From contig JAQGEQ010000255.1 of assembly GCA_034620365.1 (NCBI GenBank), positions 620,001 to 684,000 on the forward strand: a DNA stretch of 64,000 bases, written 5' to 3'. Numbering within the stretch: position 1 is the stretch's first letter; every line of letters begins with the position of its first letter. The position numbers and the translations under genes are program-made. The stretch comes from Pegea sp. RAD2-039. Taxonomy: Eukaryota; Chordata; Thaliacea; Salpida; Salpidae. Under the pieces are notes generated by a model. It was given only the letters and a program-made list of their open reading frames with translations, did no database searches and had not been told where the DNA came from. Positions 12,408 to 23,431 of this stretch are shown here, one piece after another.

Positions 12408-12424
12408 CTACTAAAAAGAAAATC

Positions 12425-12434
12425 ATGACGTCAT
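12425..12434. promoter_or_regulatory. CRE-like palindrome, L copy 2
   Basis: Same element as 4371-4380, unchanged. Confidence 0.4.
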
Positions 12435-13066
12435 ACATCGAAAGTAGAAGCGAGAACAAATCCAAATTACAACCAGCCTCATAAACATGAAGCAATCATG
12501 CTTCAGTTACGCGCAAAACATTTGTTAAGATCATTTAAGCACGTTGAAACAATATTTTTATTATGTAAAAAAAATTACTTTTAATCTAAAAATGCATTCT
12601 CTTAGATAGATACTCAAAAGCAAACTTAATTTTTCTGTTGCTTTAAATAGTAAAACAAGAATATTACTTAAAACATAACAAGTAAAAACAGTAGCAGCCA
12701 AGTTTAGCTAACTTCACTCATTCTTTTTCAACAGTATTAAATATTCAAAAAGTTATTTAGTCTGTTATAAGCAAAAAGATAACATACACAACCTTACATT
12801 CAGAAAACCTAATACTGTGCTATAGCTTAAACTACAGATACTATTTTCTTATAATAAACTTCTAGTTGTTTCAAAAGTTATTTAAAGATAACTGTTTAGA
12901 TTTAAATTAATTGTGTTCATATAAACAAATAATATTTTAAATATTGTTTTACAGAATGTCACAAATATTTCTATTATACATTTTTGGTACTGATTATTTA
13001 GTATTATCGTTTTGTATTTGTTACATTTGCTATATATAAAATGAAGTATTAATAAATGCTATAATT

Positions 13067-13626
13067 TCATGTCAATGTTGCATTTAATATTTGTTTATTA
13101 ACTTCTTCAGTATTACAGTGTACATGATTCTTATACCTTCTATTCAAATGTTTTAATACATTTTCACTAATGTTTGCCCTTGTGTATGTAAACATTTGTC
13201 CACTTATTATCATGAATTCTGTAAAAAGATGATTGATACTTCTGTTTTTGTGTTTTATAATTTTTTGCGTCAAATGGTTTCTATATTTCTATGTCACAAA
13301 TAAAAACAAAAAAAACATTCTATTTTTTTAAGAACTAGTAAGAATTTTTATTATTGAAATTATTGTACTAACAATGCAAAATATTTATTGCAAAGTTTGT
13401 AAAAAATATAAGCTTGGAAATTGTATAAACTTTATGCCTACAAATTATCGTTTATTAAATAAAGATATAACACGTGCAGAACAACTTTCAGTTTGTTGTG
13501 TTTGCTGCTCAGAAATACTACCCAGCAACTTAAAACAGTAGCATCAAAGATATAAAATTCAAGATGAATATATAACTTCTCCCTATTATGAGCCACCTGC
13601 TTGAAATTGTACCTATTATACACCAA
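13067..13626 (-). pseudogene. Paired minus-strand ORFs, copy 2
   Basis: ORF b 13626-13438 (homologous part from 13603; its first residues come from the Y tail) and ORF c 13273-13067. The plus-strand 55-codon cysteine-rich frame is intact here (13374-13541). The upstream half of ORF b seen in copies 1 and 5 is absent because Y replaces X. Confidence 0.33.
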
Positions 13627-14596
13627 AATATCTCTTTTAAAGTTTCAAGTTTATTTTTTGAGTTCCATAAGTTTCAAGGTATAAACAAATAATCGTACAT
13701 TCGGTCATACTAGTTTAGGAACTTAAAAAAATCGCTGCCTTGCTCATAATCTTTATATTTAATCTGTGAGTAGTTTTAAAGATTCATGATTAAAAACTGA
13801 CCTCAACCACTTTTAAAATATCTATCGTATCGTGAGATTACATTATTGGTGCTACTTTAATTTTCAGAGCTAAGCTATCCAGCGTCAAAACCAAAAGTAT
13901 CAGAAAGTGCAAGTTTTTTCTATCGATTGAATTTATAAAATGAGCTACAAGTGTTCACTCAAAACTGTATTTAATGGTGAAATCTCACATGGTTGCAAAA
14001 GCAAAAATGATCCAAAAATATATAATGACCAAGTAGAATTGTTGAAAGAGTTAGATATACATATTCTCAATTGTTAAAAGTAACATCAGATTACGCAGCA
14101 TAGAGCGTCGTCATCTTTGGTGATTCAATCTGAAATCGGTACTGTAAGAAAAGAAGAAAGCTCAACAAAGATACACAATCATCTAACAATCTTAATCATA
14201 TCCATTAAAAATGCTGCTGGTTGTACTTTTCGCCCAAAGTCTTGATTAATTACCATAAAACCGTGATTCAGGAATTAAATTTACTTTCGGTCGCTATTTC
14301 GTGGTTTTAACTTGCAAATACTTCTTTTACTTTTATGTTCTTTCTTTTACATTGAACCCTCAAATCACTGCAAATATTTTAACTTAATCATTGCTTCTGA
14401 TTTTTCCGATATCGTTTTCTCTAACTGCTTTTATTTACAAAATTATTTAAAAGTAATTACCTCTGATGCTCTATTGCTTATCAGTTCAGCAACAATATTG
14501 AAACATCAGTAGCTTTTGATATTTGTAATTAAAACATATTTATTTATATGTCTCTCTTAAAATGTATGAAATGAGCTTTTGTAATTTGTAAAAATT

Positions 14597-15560
14597 ATTT
14601 AAAGACTTTGGCAGCTCAGAATCCGGCCCACAAAATCTGAACTTATAATTTTTTCTCGTAAATCAGCGGTAAATTCCTTGAACCAATACTCCATCAATAG
14701 ATTTATTATTCAACGAGTATCTTCGGTTCTAAACCTTGACTTACTCTATCATCTGACTTTAAATGGCGCAATTATGTTTCCAAAATCTTTGAAAAATCAA
14801 TCAACCTTGACTTCCTTATTATATAAACCTTTAATTCTAAAAACCCATGCTTTTTTATCAATCTTTTCAAATTGTACGTACGTCCAATTCTTGAATACAA
14901 TGTCAGTGCATGGATGCCATATCAAGTTGGTGATATCAAAAAAATCGAATCTGTTCAGGCCACATTTACGAGATTATTATGTAGAAAACTTAATATTAAA
15001 TATGATAGTTATAAACATCGTCTCAGTCTCTTCAATTTAGATACTTTAGAAATTCGACGGATTAAATACGACTTAATTCTTATTTTAAAAAGTATCCACA
15101 ATTTAATTGACTTCAGTTTGATAATTTCGTTTCCATTAGTAGTTCCCTCAAGTTATATCAACTCAGACGATGCACATTACACCTTAATAAGCCTATATCA
15201 CCTGGTACATTGTCCAGAGCAAATTTTTTCTCATACCGTACAATTAATACATGGAACCAGCTGCCATCAGATATTGTGATGTCAAAGTCACTCGCGTTGT
15301 TCAAGCAGAAGTTGAACCGTTATAATATTGCCAACATTGTCATTTCTAAACTGTGATTTTTTTCTTTCTTATATTATTAACATTCCATGTAAATGTTCAC
15401 TGTCATATGCTTTGAGTGATATCGAAATACCATATGTTACATCTTTTGCTTTCTATATTTTTGGCTAAATAGATGTTATTTGTGAGAATGTGTGTTAGCG
15501 AGAGGTGCTCTCTTCAGGTACCCTCCTGTGCATTTATTGAAATAATTAAATAAATGAATG
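14597..15560 (+). mobile_element. Old 5'-truncated CR1 fragment, copy 2
   Basis: Matches the 3' part of the full element from about 22520 to the tail: the end of RT, the C-terminal region, the 3' UTR hairpin and an AAATAAATGAAT-type tail. The coding frame is split between two overlapping frames (14678-15040 and 14872-15279), so it carries frameshifts. It keeps TGG where the full element has TGA. It is present at the same place in copies 3 and 4, so it predates their duplication. Its 5' edge is fuzzy. Confidence 0.85.
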
Positions 15561-15998
15561 AATTTGTATTCAAGCAATGTTTAACAGTTATTTACAAAAC
15601 CAAATATGAAACGCACTAGTCATAGTTTTAAAAATTAGTTTTCTTTCTATTAATGATGTAATTGTGAAATTTTTACAAGCATTTTAGTACAAAAAGTGAA
15701 TTCAAATAATGTTTTTATAATAAAAGAAGTGATGCGAATTATTTTAGAAATTTTTACAACAGAATTTAGTGTTTTATGTAAAATATATTTTCATTTTATG
15801 TAAAATGGTTGATTAGTATTTTGAAAAATTCACGACAAAGTTCAATATTCATTAAAATATAAAACTTCTAATTCTTGCTGTTTCTTTTATAATTTTCATA
15901 ATATTTGATTCAATAAGCGATATGCGCGACAAATTACAAACAGTGTGTTACTTAAAATCCAATCAAAATAATGAAAAACAGAATGCCACGTCATCCAG

Positions 15999-16008
15999 GT
16001 GACGTCAC
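15999..16008. promoter_or_regulatory. CRE-like palindrome GTGACGTCAC in Y, copy 2
   Basis: Perfect palindrome with a TGACGTCA core. A CCAAT-like motif (AATCCAATCAAAA, about 15957) lies 40 bp upstream and a second half-site (CACGTCAT) lies in between. This promoter-like group is conserved in all three Y tails although no gene is seen next to it. Confidence 0.4.
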
Positions 16009-16259
16009 TGTCGTTCCGGATCACTAATTTTCAACTTTCGCTCGTAGTCTTGCTTTGCAGGGTGTATATCGCGATTTCAAACAACTGCGGGACTCAATCA
16101 TCACGTCATCATCATTTGAAGAACAATAAACAACAAAGTATCTGAAGATCAAGTTAGATTGTGTGTCATCAGCTCTTTAAATCATCGATCGTCTTTAATG
16201 GATACGTAGATAAGATCAAGTTATGATCTTAATAATGTATTCTTGTGATCTTATCATAA

Positions 16260-16409
16260 AATGAAGGAACAACAACAAGAATCTGGTCCTTTTCTTCCAC
16301 TGTCACTAACATCAGATATTTAGATCTTGTATAAGTAGATATTTTCACTATCCGGTATCCTTCCATATCTAGCTGATTTATTCAAGTGTTCCCTATTTAA
16401 AGGAGGCAT
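16260..16409 (-). other. Short minus-strand exon-like ORF in Y, copy 2
   Basis: Read leftward from ATG (16409): MPPLNREHLNKSARYGRIPD then to TAA at 16322-16320, after which the same frame stays open through ISDVSDSGRKGPDS. The same stretch with the same TAA occurs in copy 3 (ATG complement 33108-33110) and copy 4 (43763-43765), with substitutions. Possibly an exon relic; no family recognised. Confidence 0.25.
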
Positions 16410-19277
16410 GAGATCAAGATTAAAGATGAAGACTACAGGATAAAGTCTTTCAGATAATGTCGTTACGTTTCTATGGTTACCTACAAAGCTCGGTGAAAAA
16501 ACTCATCAACCAAAAACTAGTTAAATTAAAAATTAAAAACTTTGATTATTGATATTATGAATTATATTAATAAATGATATGATATAAGTAAAGTTAATCA
16601 AACATTTCAATTTAATTTGAAGAAAAATGAAATCAATACAAGAGACATAGATAAAATTATTAAAAACTTTTAATATGAAATTGAAGGAAATTATTTTCAA
16701 AAAAACATTTAGATTTGTAAACTCTTTTTTCATATACAGTTTAAATAAATGATAGTACTAGATAGTACTTTTAATGTTGACGATACAATAACTTTCTTTG
16801 CTGTTAATGTTGCTTTGGTTAAAGTAAGTGATGACTTGGCAACTTGAACCATCAAGATCAATGTTTGCTTGAAAAATAAGAATTTATTGAAATGAAGATA
16901 TTATTTGAGAAGTTTTTAAAAGCCAAGCTACAAAAATGGTTTTTTTATAATTCACGTGGATTTTGATGATGTGTTGAAACCATACCGCAGTTCATGATTA
17001 TATTTTTATCTAACCTTCCTGCAGTGTTATAAAAACTTACATTCTTTTTATGTAGAAAGATAACTAAAATTGGTTTTGTTAATAGCAAAATAGATTCACC
17101 AAATTGTTATTTGTTTAGTATATAGATAACTTAGCAAAATTTTATAAATTATTTGTTTTTTAGTTGAAGATGAATTAAAAAGAATCATAATCAAAAATAT
17201 ATTCAATTTAATCTCCTTAATTATCATTTACTGAAAGAATTGAAAAAATATTTTAGAAAAAGTTAGATGTTTAATACCTTTAATTGAATTGAATTTTAAA
17301 TTATAGTTTTAATAAAAATGATTTTCAAATTGAATTTTAAGATATGTTTCATTACATAAAACTTTTTGAAGTTCTCATTATGAGGCATTCTTTATTAATC
17401 TTTTTGTAAAAGTTTGATGATAACTTAAATGGAAAGTTTTAATGAAAAATAGTTTTCTGAAATCACTGCAATCTTGCAATTTCATAAAAGAGTTTTATTT
17501 GCTTACAACCATTTTTGTCGCTGTCTATCTTATGTTTTCACGTGACAATTTATTTTTTGCTTATTATCTGAAGATCGAACTTTAAATCTCTTCAAAATCA
17601 AGGTTAACATTTAGTAAACTTTAAAAAAGATTTTAATAATTGGAAAAAGTTTTATTAAAACAAATTCAGTGTTAATAAATTAATATGGAAATTTTCTTTT
17701 AGAACTGCAAGTTTTTTATTATGTTGAAATGTCTTTTATTTTATTTCTTTAATTTTTTATTGTATTTTTATCCATACTTATGATAACATTAAAATTTCAT
17801 GAAAACTTATTTATGAATTATTTTGATGTTCAAATTTATATAATAAGCTTTATGTACAATTAAATTTATATGTCTTATAGAGAAGTAAAGGTATTTAAGG
17901 ATTTTTGTAGCTTATAAATAAAAGGTTTTAAAGTATATTTTAACAGAATTATTTCTCCATCACAACAGAAATTTTGAATTTTATAATTTACTTGATAAGT
18001 GGTTCATAAGAGTGGAATATTTTTATATTTTTGTTTATTTTCTTTATTCACTTAAATAATATTGAACTATTCTCTTAATACTTAAAAATAATTAATTAAA
18101 TAAATATGTTTTATATTATAAAGTTATATAGCATTAGATTAAAATAATTTTCCTTTACATAACAGTTGACTTATTATACTTAAACTAATTTTTTCTGTCT
18201 AAATAATTCATCAATTTATTTATAATTTTTGTATTTGGTAACTTCTTTTTCTAGCCCGAAGAAACTGTTTTTTATCTGAATGTAAGAAATACTCTAACTA
18301 ACAGCAAATTATAGATTTGGTTTTATGTTTCAGATTGTTGGATGTCATTTTAACTAAATTTAAAATAAGGCATTTGATATCAGCAAATAGAATGCCAAGA
18401 TTTTTTTAAGATTAGTTGTAACTTGATTTGCAATATATGACTAAAAACTTTTTACTATTAATTAAATTATCAAAGAATATAATCATAATAAAATTATGAA
18501 ATTTTTTATGTTTAATCTGATTGTTTTTAAACAGCTAAATTTAATCAAAAATTTTGATAAAAATGAGATGAACTTCAAACCTTACAAACTTCATCTGATA
18601 CTGGATCAAAACATTAAAAGGTTTGTGCTTTTTTATTTAATGTTTAAATATAATTTAGATATTATAATACAATCTTTTTTTGTATTACTTAATTTATCTA
18701 TAAAACAATTAGTTTTTCTTTCATTTATGTGCAATTATATTGTTTTCTGTTCTATATAAAGATTGTATATTTTGTTATGTTGCAACCATGCATTAAATAA
18801 TTAAATAAATTATTAATATGGTGTAAGCACAAATATTAATTATGATAATTATGAGACTTCAGAATTACATTTAGAATGATCTGTTAATCTACTCTAGTAT
18901 TTTAAACACATATATATCATATCATTCTATATATCAATCTATTTGAATAAGGTTATAGGTTGTTAGGATAACAAATTTATTCTGATATTGCTTATAAGCT
19001 TTGATAAAACTGTTTTCAGTAAAGGATTTGTATATTTTTTGTGATCATATCTGGATTAGAAATCGATTTGGACTTTTTATCATCTTCAATTTCTATATAC
19101 TCTATTTGAATAACTGCTAATAAGCCGTGATTAAGTTTTGTGGTGTATTTATTTATTATTATTTATTATATTTTATTAACTTGGTATATTTGTTTATATA
19201 TTTATTTATATACATATCACATACATTTATCTGACTTACAAATTTCATAGTTTGGTGGGAGTTACTAAAAATCTATC

Positions 19278-20273
19278 ATGGAAACTATGGTAGATACAAA
19301 TGGCAGGACCTTGCGGTCAAAAGCTCCAAAAAACCCAAGCAAACCAAGTTCTTCAAAACAAGCTTGCAATGGCAATTGCCAAGCTTGTAACAAAACTTGC
19401 TCTGGTAAAGATCTGGCAATAGATTGCATCAAATGCCTCTCTAGGTTTCACCTCACTTGTAGTGATGTGAATAAAAAATTATATGATATATTTGAAAATA
19501 ATAAAATGCAGCAAGTGGTATTTTGTTGGTTCTGCATTAAATGTAGATCTATGGACAAAACAACTACCTCGTCCAACACTAACAAAAGCTTATTGTCCGA
19601 CATCAGCAACACCATATCCACTGAATTGGCCAAATTAAAATCCGAAATTGGCAACGATGTTGCCAAAATCAATGAAAAGATTTCTATCTTATCAAAATCT
19701 ATGGATGAACTGGATGCCTCCACAAAGAAGCCTCTCACATGGGCCTCAGTTGTTGGTAATTCTGGATCCGAAAAAAATACTAGCGTGGTGCAACTTCTTG
19801 CCAAGAAGGTTACTGACACGCACAAAAAACTTACTCTGGACCGGGAGGATAGAGAAAACAATGTCATCATCTTTGGTGTCTCCGAGACTGATAAAGACGA
19901 TGACATCAAGACTTTTAATCAAATGAGCACTCAAAGCCTTGGTTTTGTGGACGCTCCAAAGGTTTCAATGACCAGACTCGGGGCAAAAAGATCAAATCAT
20001 AAAAGACCGTTAAAAGTGTCCTTTCAGGAAAGATGGGACAAACGTAAGTTTCTTGCTAAGCTGTATAAGCTTAAGCAGGACGAAAAATTCCAGGGCATCA
20101 GAGTAGCACATGATATGTGTGAAGATGGTCGCTCAGAAAATAAGCGTCTTCTAAAAGAGGCGTACAGCCGAAATCAGAAAGAGCAACCAACTGATTTCAA
20201 ATACAAAGTTCGAGGTCCACCATGGGCTTTAAAGATTGTGAAGGTCTTTTCAAAAAACGGAAGTGCAAAATAA
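19278..20273 (+). CDS. CR1 ORF1 protein with PHD finger
   Basis: 331 aa, intact. ORF1 proteins of this clade bind the element RNA and act as chaperones in the ribonucleoprotein. A C4HC3 PHD-type finger is directly visible: C34-x2-C37, C50-x2-C53, H58-x2-C61, C83-x2-C86. It is followed by a heptad-rich, likely coiled-coil stretch at about 105-147. Then comes a region starting near RENNVIIFGV (about 195 onward) that resembles the RRM-like part of LINE ORF1 proteins and ends in a basic segment. The start ATG is the first after the leader and lies in context CATCATGG. The end overlaps the ATG-defined ORF2 frame by about 52 bp. PHD fingers are a known feature of CR1-type ORF1; whether this one reads a histone tail is unknown. 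Confidence 0.88.
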   Translation: METMVDTNGRTLRSKAPKNPSKPSSSKQACNGNCQACNKTCSGKDLAIDCIKCLSRFHLTCSDVNKKLYDIFENNKMQQVVFCWFCIKCRSMDKTTTSSNTNKSLLSDISNTISTELAKLKSEIGNDVAKINEKISILSKSMDELDASTKKPLTWASVVGNSGSEKNTSVVQLLAKKVTDTHKKLTLDREDRENNVIIFGVSETDKDDDIKTFNQMSTQSLGFVDAPKVSMTRLGAKRSNHKRPLKVSFQERWDKRKFLAKLYKLKQDEKFQGIRVAHDMCEDGRSENKRLLKEAYSRNQKEQPTDFKYKVRGPPWALKIVKVFSKNGSAK

Positions 20274-23269
20274 CCACTGGACCCACATCATCCTTATTCA
20301 ACCTCTCTTCGCACAAAATTATTAATACTATGCTTCCAGCCCAAGATAACAGTACACAGAAGACTACCACCAAATCTTACAAGTGTCAAAAAGACAATTT
20401 TTCTATTATATTAGGTCTGTTTTTCAATGCACAGTCAATTGTCAACAAAATTTTCGAATTGAAAGCTCTTTTGCTTTCTCAAGATTTTACATTTGTTTTC
20501 ATTACCGAAACTTGGTTGAAACCCTTTTATCCTGACTCCTTTCTGGATGACAGTGATCTTTTTCGTGCTTTGCGCTGTGATAGACTGTTTGATAGAGGCG
20601 GCGGTGTTTGTGTAATCTATAAAACATCACTGGCACCCATGATTTCAAGAATTAAGATAAATACCATTGATTGCCCAGGATTTGAGATTATTGCTTTCAA
20701 TTTTCATTACTCAAAGTCTAAGTTTTCCCGCTTTATATGTACCTACCTACCACCGTCTAAAGTTAACGATGAGGTTACTATTAAGGCCTTATTGAAGGTT
20801 CTGAAAAGCCTAGTTTGTCCTGAGATCTATATTCTTGGGGATTTTAATTTTAATAGAATTGATTGGAATAACCCAAATTTAGCATTCAATGGAAAATTGT
20901 TTAATTTGAATGGAGACAAAACTAATTTAGCCAATCTGAGTCATGTCTTTGTAAATTTCCTTGATGCCAATAATCTATCTCAGATGGTTACTTTTCCAAC
21001 CCAAGTTAGTGGTAATACTTTGGATCTTCTCATCACATCAAAACCTGAGAACGTTATCTACGTTGATCAAAATGAACCTTTTGCTCTGACATGCGATCAC
21101 AACATGATTGAATTCAAGCTCCAACAAACTTTTTCTACGAACGTTAAAACTCCAAGCATACGGAACTTTTATCGTGGAAATTATAACAGTATAAACAAGT
21201 TTTTATCAGGTGTTGACTGGATTTCTGTTTTCAACTCTTCCGAAGACATCAATCATATCTACTCGAGGTTTACTAACATTGTTAATGAGTCAATTAAAAA
21301 GTCCATACCTTTATATAGAGTCAACAAAAAACCACACTTGCCAAGATATTTAAGGAAATTACAGCATTTGAAAAACCTCTTATACAAACAAACTAAAGCA
21401 GATCCTTCCATCAAACCTCTATACAAAGATCTTTGTCTAGTCTACAAGAAATCAGTTTATAGCCTCTATTTAGGAAAAGAAAGTGCAATCTTATCTTCAC
21501 CTAGCAAGAAAACGTTTTTTGGCTTCATTAATCACAAACTTAAGGCGAGATCTCATCTACCTCCCTTGCTTGATAACGCCAATCAGCTGGTGATGGAACC
21601 AAAGAATAAAGCTGAATTGCTAAACAAACAATTTGAAAAGGTTTTTATAACCGATGATGGCAATACTCCTACTATTTCCTACTCCAATATCCTTTCAAAT
21701 ATCTCTGAGATGGTAGATCTAGACATAACAGCTGATATAGTATCTAAGGCTATTTCTTCTCTAAAATCAACAGTTTCCAACACCCCAGATCAAATCCCAG
21801 CTTTGTTTTTAAGAAAAAGTACTTCTTCTTTAGCGCTACCCTTATCGCTACTCTTTAACATGACTCTTAAGCGGGGAAGACTTCCACAAATTTGGAAGAA
21901 TGCTATTATTACTCCAATTTATAAGAAGGGTCCCAGAAACACTGCACTTAACTACAGACCAGTTTCGCTGACGTCGGTTATCTGCAGAACTCAAGAACAC
22001 ATCATTCACAACCATATAACTAGCCATTTGACGGAGCATCATCTAATATCTGATGTTCAGCATGGCTTTGTTAAGCAAAGATCTTCTTTGACTCAACATC
22101 TCAATTTTTTCAATGAGCTTACAGCTCATTACGAAAGTAATACTCCATGTGACATCATATACCTTGATTTTGCTAAAGCTTTTGATTCTGTTCCACACAA
22201 CAAGCTCATTACTGTATTGAAAAACATAAAAATCAGCAACTCTATCTTAAAATGGATTGAAGATTTCTTATCAGGTAGAACCCAACGAACCCGTGTAGAA
22301 AGATCTTTATCTACTCCTAGTAAAGTCACCAGCGGCGTTCCTCAAGGTTCCGTCCTGGGTCCACTTCTCTTTTTGATTTTCATTGAAGACCTCATCAGAA
22401 GACTAATAACAGTAGACAATGTCAGTGTGTTTGTGTATGCAGATGACATCAAGCTATTATCTGGTTCTCACTCAAAACTCCAAACTGCACTTAATATTGT
22501 AGAAAACTGGTCTGCGAATTGGCAACTTAAAATCCAGCCAACAAAGTCTGAAGTTATAACATTCTCCCGTAAGCCAGCTGCCAACTTCAGCAACCAATAC
22601 TACACCAATGGATCTATTCTTGAACGAGTATCCTCAGTCATAGACCTCGGCATTACTCTGACATCTGACTTCAAATGGCACAGTTATGTTTCCAGAATCT
22701 TTGGAAAATCTATCAGGCTTGTCCACCTCATCATAAAGACTTTTAATTCTAAAAATCCATGGTTTTACGTGAACCTTTTCAAACTGTACATACGCCCTAT
22801 TCTTGAATACAATGTCAGTGCATGAATGCCATATCAAGTTGGTGATATCAGAAAAATCGAATCTGTTCAGGCAAAATTTACGAAATTGGTTTGCAGGAAA
22901 CTTAATATCAAATACGAGAGTTATAAGCATCGTCTCAGCTTCTTCAATCTAGATACTTTGGAAATCCGAAGAATTAAATACGACCTTATTCTGATTTTTA
23001 AAATTATTCACAACCTAATTGATCTTCAGTTTGATGACTTTTTCTCCATTAGTCCCTCCCTCAAGTTATATCAACTTAGAAGACATAAATTACATCTTAA
23101 TAAGCCCACTCCACCAGCTACGTTAACCAGATTAAGTTTTTTCTCATACCGCACAATCAGTACATGGAACAATCTGCCATCAGAGATTGTCATGTCAAAA
23201 TCACTTATGCTGTTCAAGAAAAAGCTGAATTGTTATAACATCGCCAACATTGCCATTTCTAAACTGTGA
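20222..23269 (+). pseudogene. CR1 ORF2 (endonuclease-reverse transcriptase) with one in-frame TGA
   Basis: The frame is open for 867 codons, meets TGA at 22823-22825, then stays open in the same frame for 147 more codons to a stop at 23269 (1015 codons in all). N-terminal APE-type endonuclease signatures: NAQS, ITETWL, RGGGVCV, GDFN, LDLLIT, CDHNMIEF. Reverse transcriptase signatures: NYRPVSLTS, GFVKQRSS, DFAKAFDSVPH, SGVPQGSVLGPLLF and the catalytic YADD at residues 739-742. The older fragments in copies 2-4 have TGG (Trp) at the position of the TGA, so it is a nonsense change at codon 868, just after the RT core. Loss of the C-terminal part would probably abolish retrotransposition, but this was not tested. 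A second ATG near 20330 could be the true start. No frameshift is visible. Confidence 0.9.
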
Positions 23270-23371
23270 ATTTTCTCTTTTACAATACTATGATTCTGTG
23301 CAATTCTTCATTGTCATATACTTTTTCGTTTACACGTCAAATAGATCTAATTTGTGAGAATGTGTGTTAGC

Positions 23372-23384
23372 GAGAGGTGCTCTC
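23372..23384 (+). other. 3' UTR hairpin of the CR1 element
   Basis: GAGAG-GTG-CTCTC forms a perfect 5-bp stem with a 3-base loop, about 30 bp before the AATA-repeat tail. The same hairpin is kept in the old fragments at 15500-15512, 32225-32237 and 42854-42866 although the bases around it have drifted. CR1/L2-type reverse transcriptases often recognise a 3'-terminal stem-loop, which is the likely role here (inference). Confidence 0.6.
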
Positions 23385-23431
23385 TTCAGGCACCCTCCTT
23401 CACATTTATTGTAATAAATAAATAAATAAAT

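Larger units (their letters stand above)
13604..18920. repeat. Y tail, copy 2, left of the CR1 insertion
   Basis: Y sequence shared with 30345-35613 and 40964-46275. It holds an old CR1 3' fragment (about 14597-15560), a conserved CRE-type palindrome (15999-16008), a short minus exon-like ORF (16260-16409) and about 2.4 kb of very AT-rich sequence (16500-18920) in which I see no convincing gene. One short plus ORF at 18496 changes frame between copies. Confidence 0.85.
18921..23431 (+). mobile_element. CR1-clade non-LTR retrotransposon, near full length
   Basis: Boundaries come from comparison with the empty sites in copies 3 and 4: flank ATATATATCAT joins directly to AAATTTATAATATAATG there. 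The 4.5-kb element has a 357-bp 5' leader, ORF1 (PHD finger, coiled coil, RRM-like region), ORF2 (apurinic endonuclease plus reverse transcriptase), a 3' UTR with a short hairpin and a tail of AATA repeats. No long terminal repeats and no clear target-site duplication are seen, both usual for CR1. The gene order, ORF1 PHD finger and RT motifs place it in the CR1 group (CR1/L2/Rex1 relatives). It is 5' complete or nearly so and only lightly damaged, so it inserted recently. Confidence 0.93.

Noticed and set aside
13374..13541. 55-codon cysteine-rich plus ORF (CKVCKKY, CCVCC) as a zinc-ribbon protein or a Helitron N-terminal piece.
   Set aside because: Open in only three of five copies, and no helicase, Rep motif or Helitron ends are present in the units.
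14312..14512. 66-codon hydrophobic plus ORF repeated in the three Y tails.
   Set aside because: It starts at a TTG rather than ATG and resembles AT-rich background. It might be badly decayed CR1 RT sequence upstream of the fragment, but I could not align it convincingly.
18496..18759. 87-codon plus ORF in Y (also at 35190 and 45854).
   Set aside because: Composition follows the AT-rich background, the C-terminal half changes frame between copies, and no splice or promoter context is seen.
19448..19934. Minus-strand and alternate-frame ORFs inside CR1 ORF1 and ORF2.
   Set aside because: Shadows of the real frames, without motifs or conservation.
18921..23431. LTR retrotransposon or endogenous virus interpretation of the reverse transcriptase.
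   Set aside because: No LTRs, gag, protease or integrase; APE endonuclease plus CR1-type RT and an AATA tail identify a LINE.
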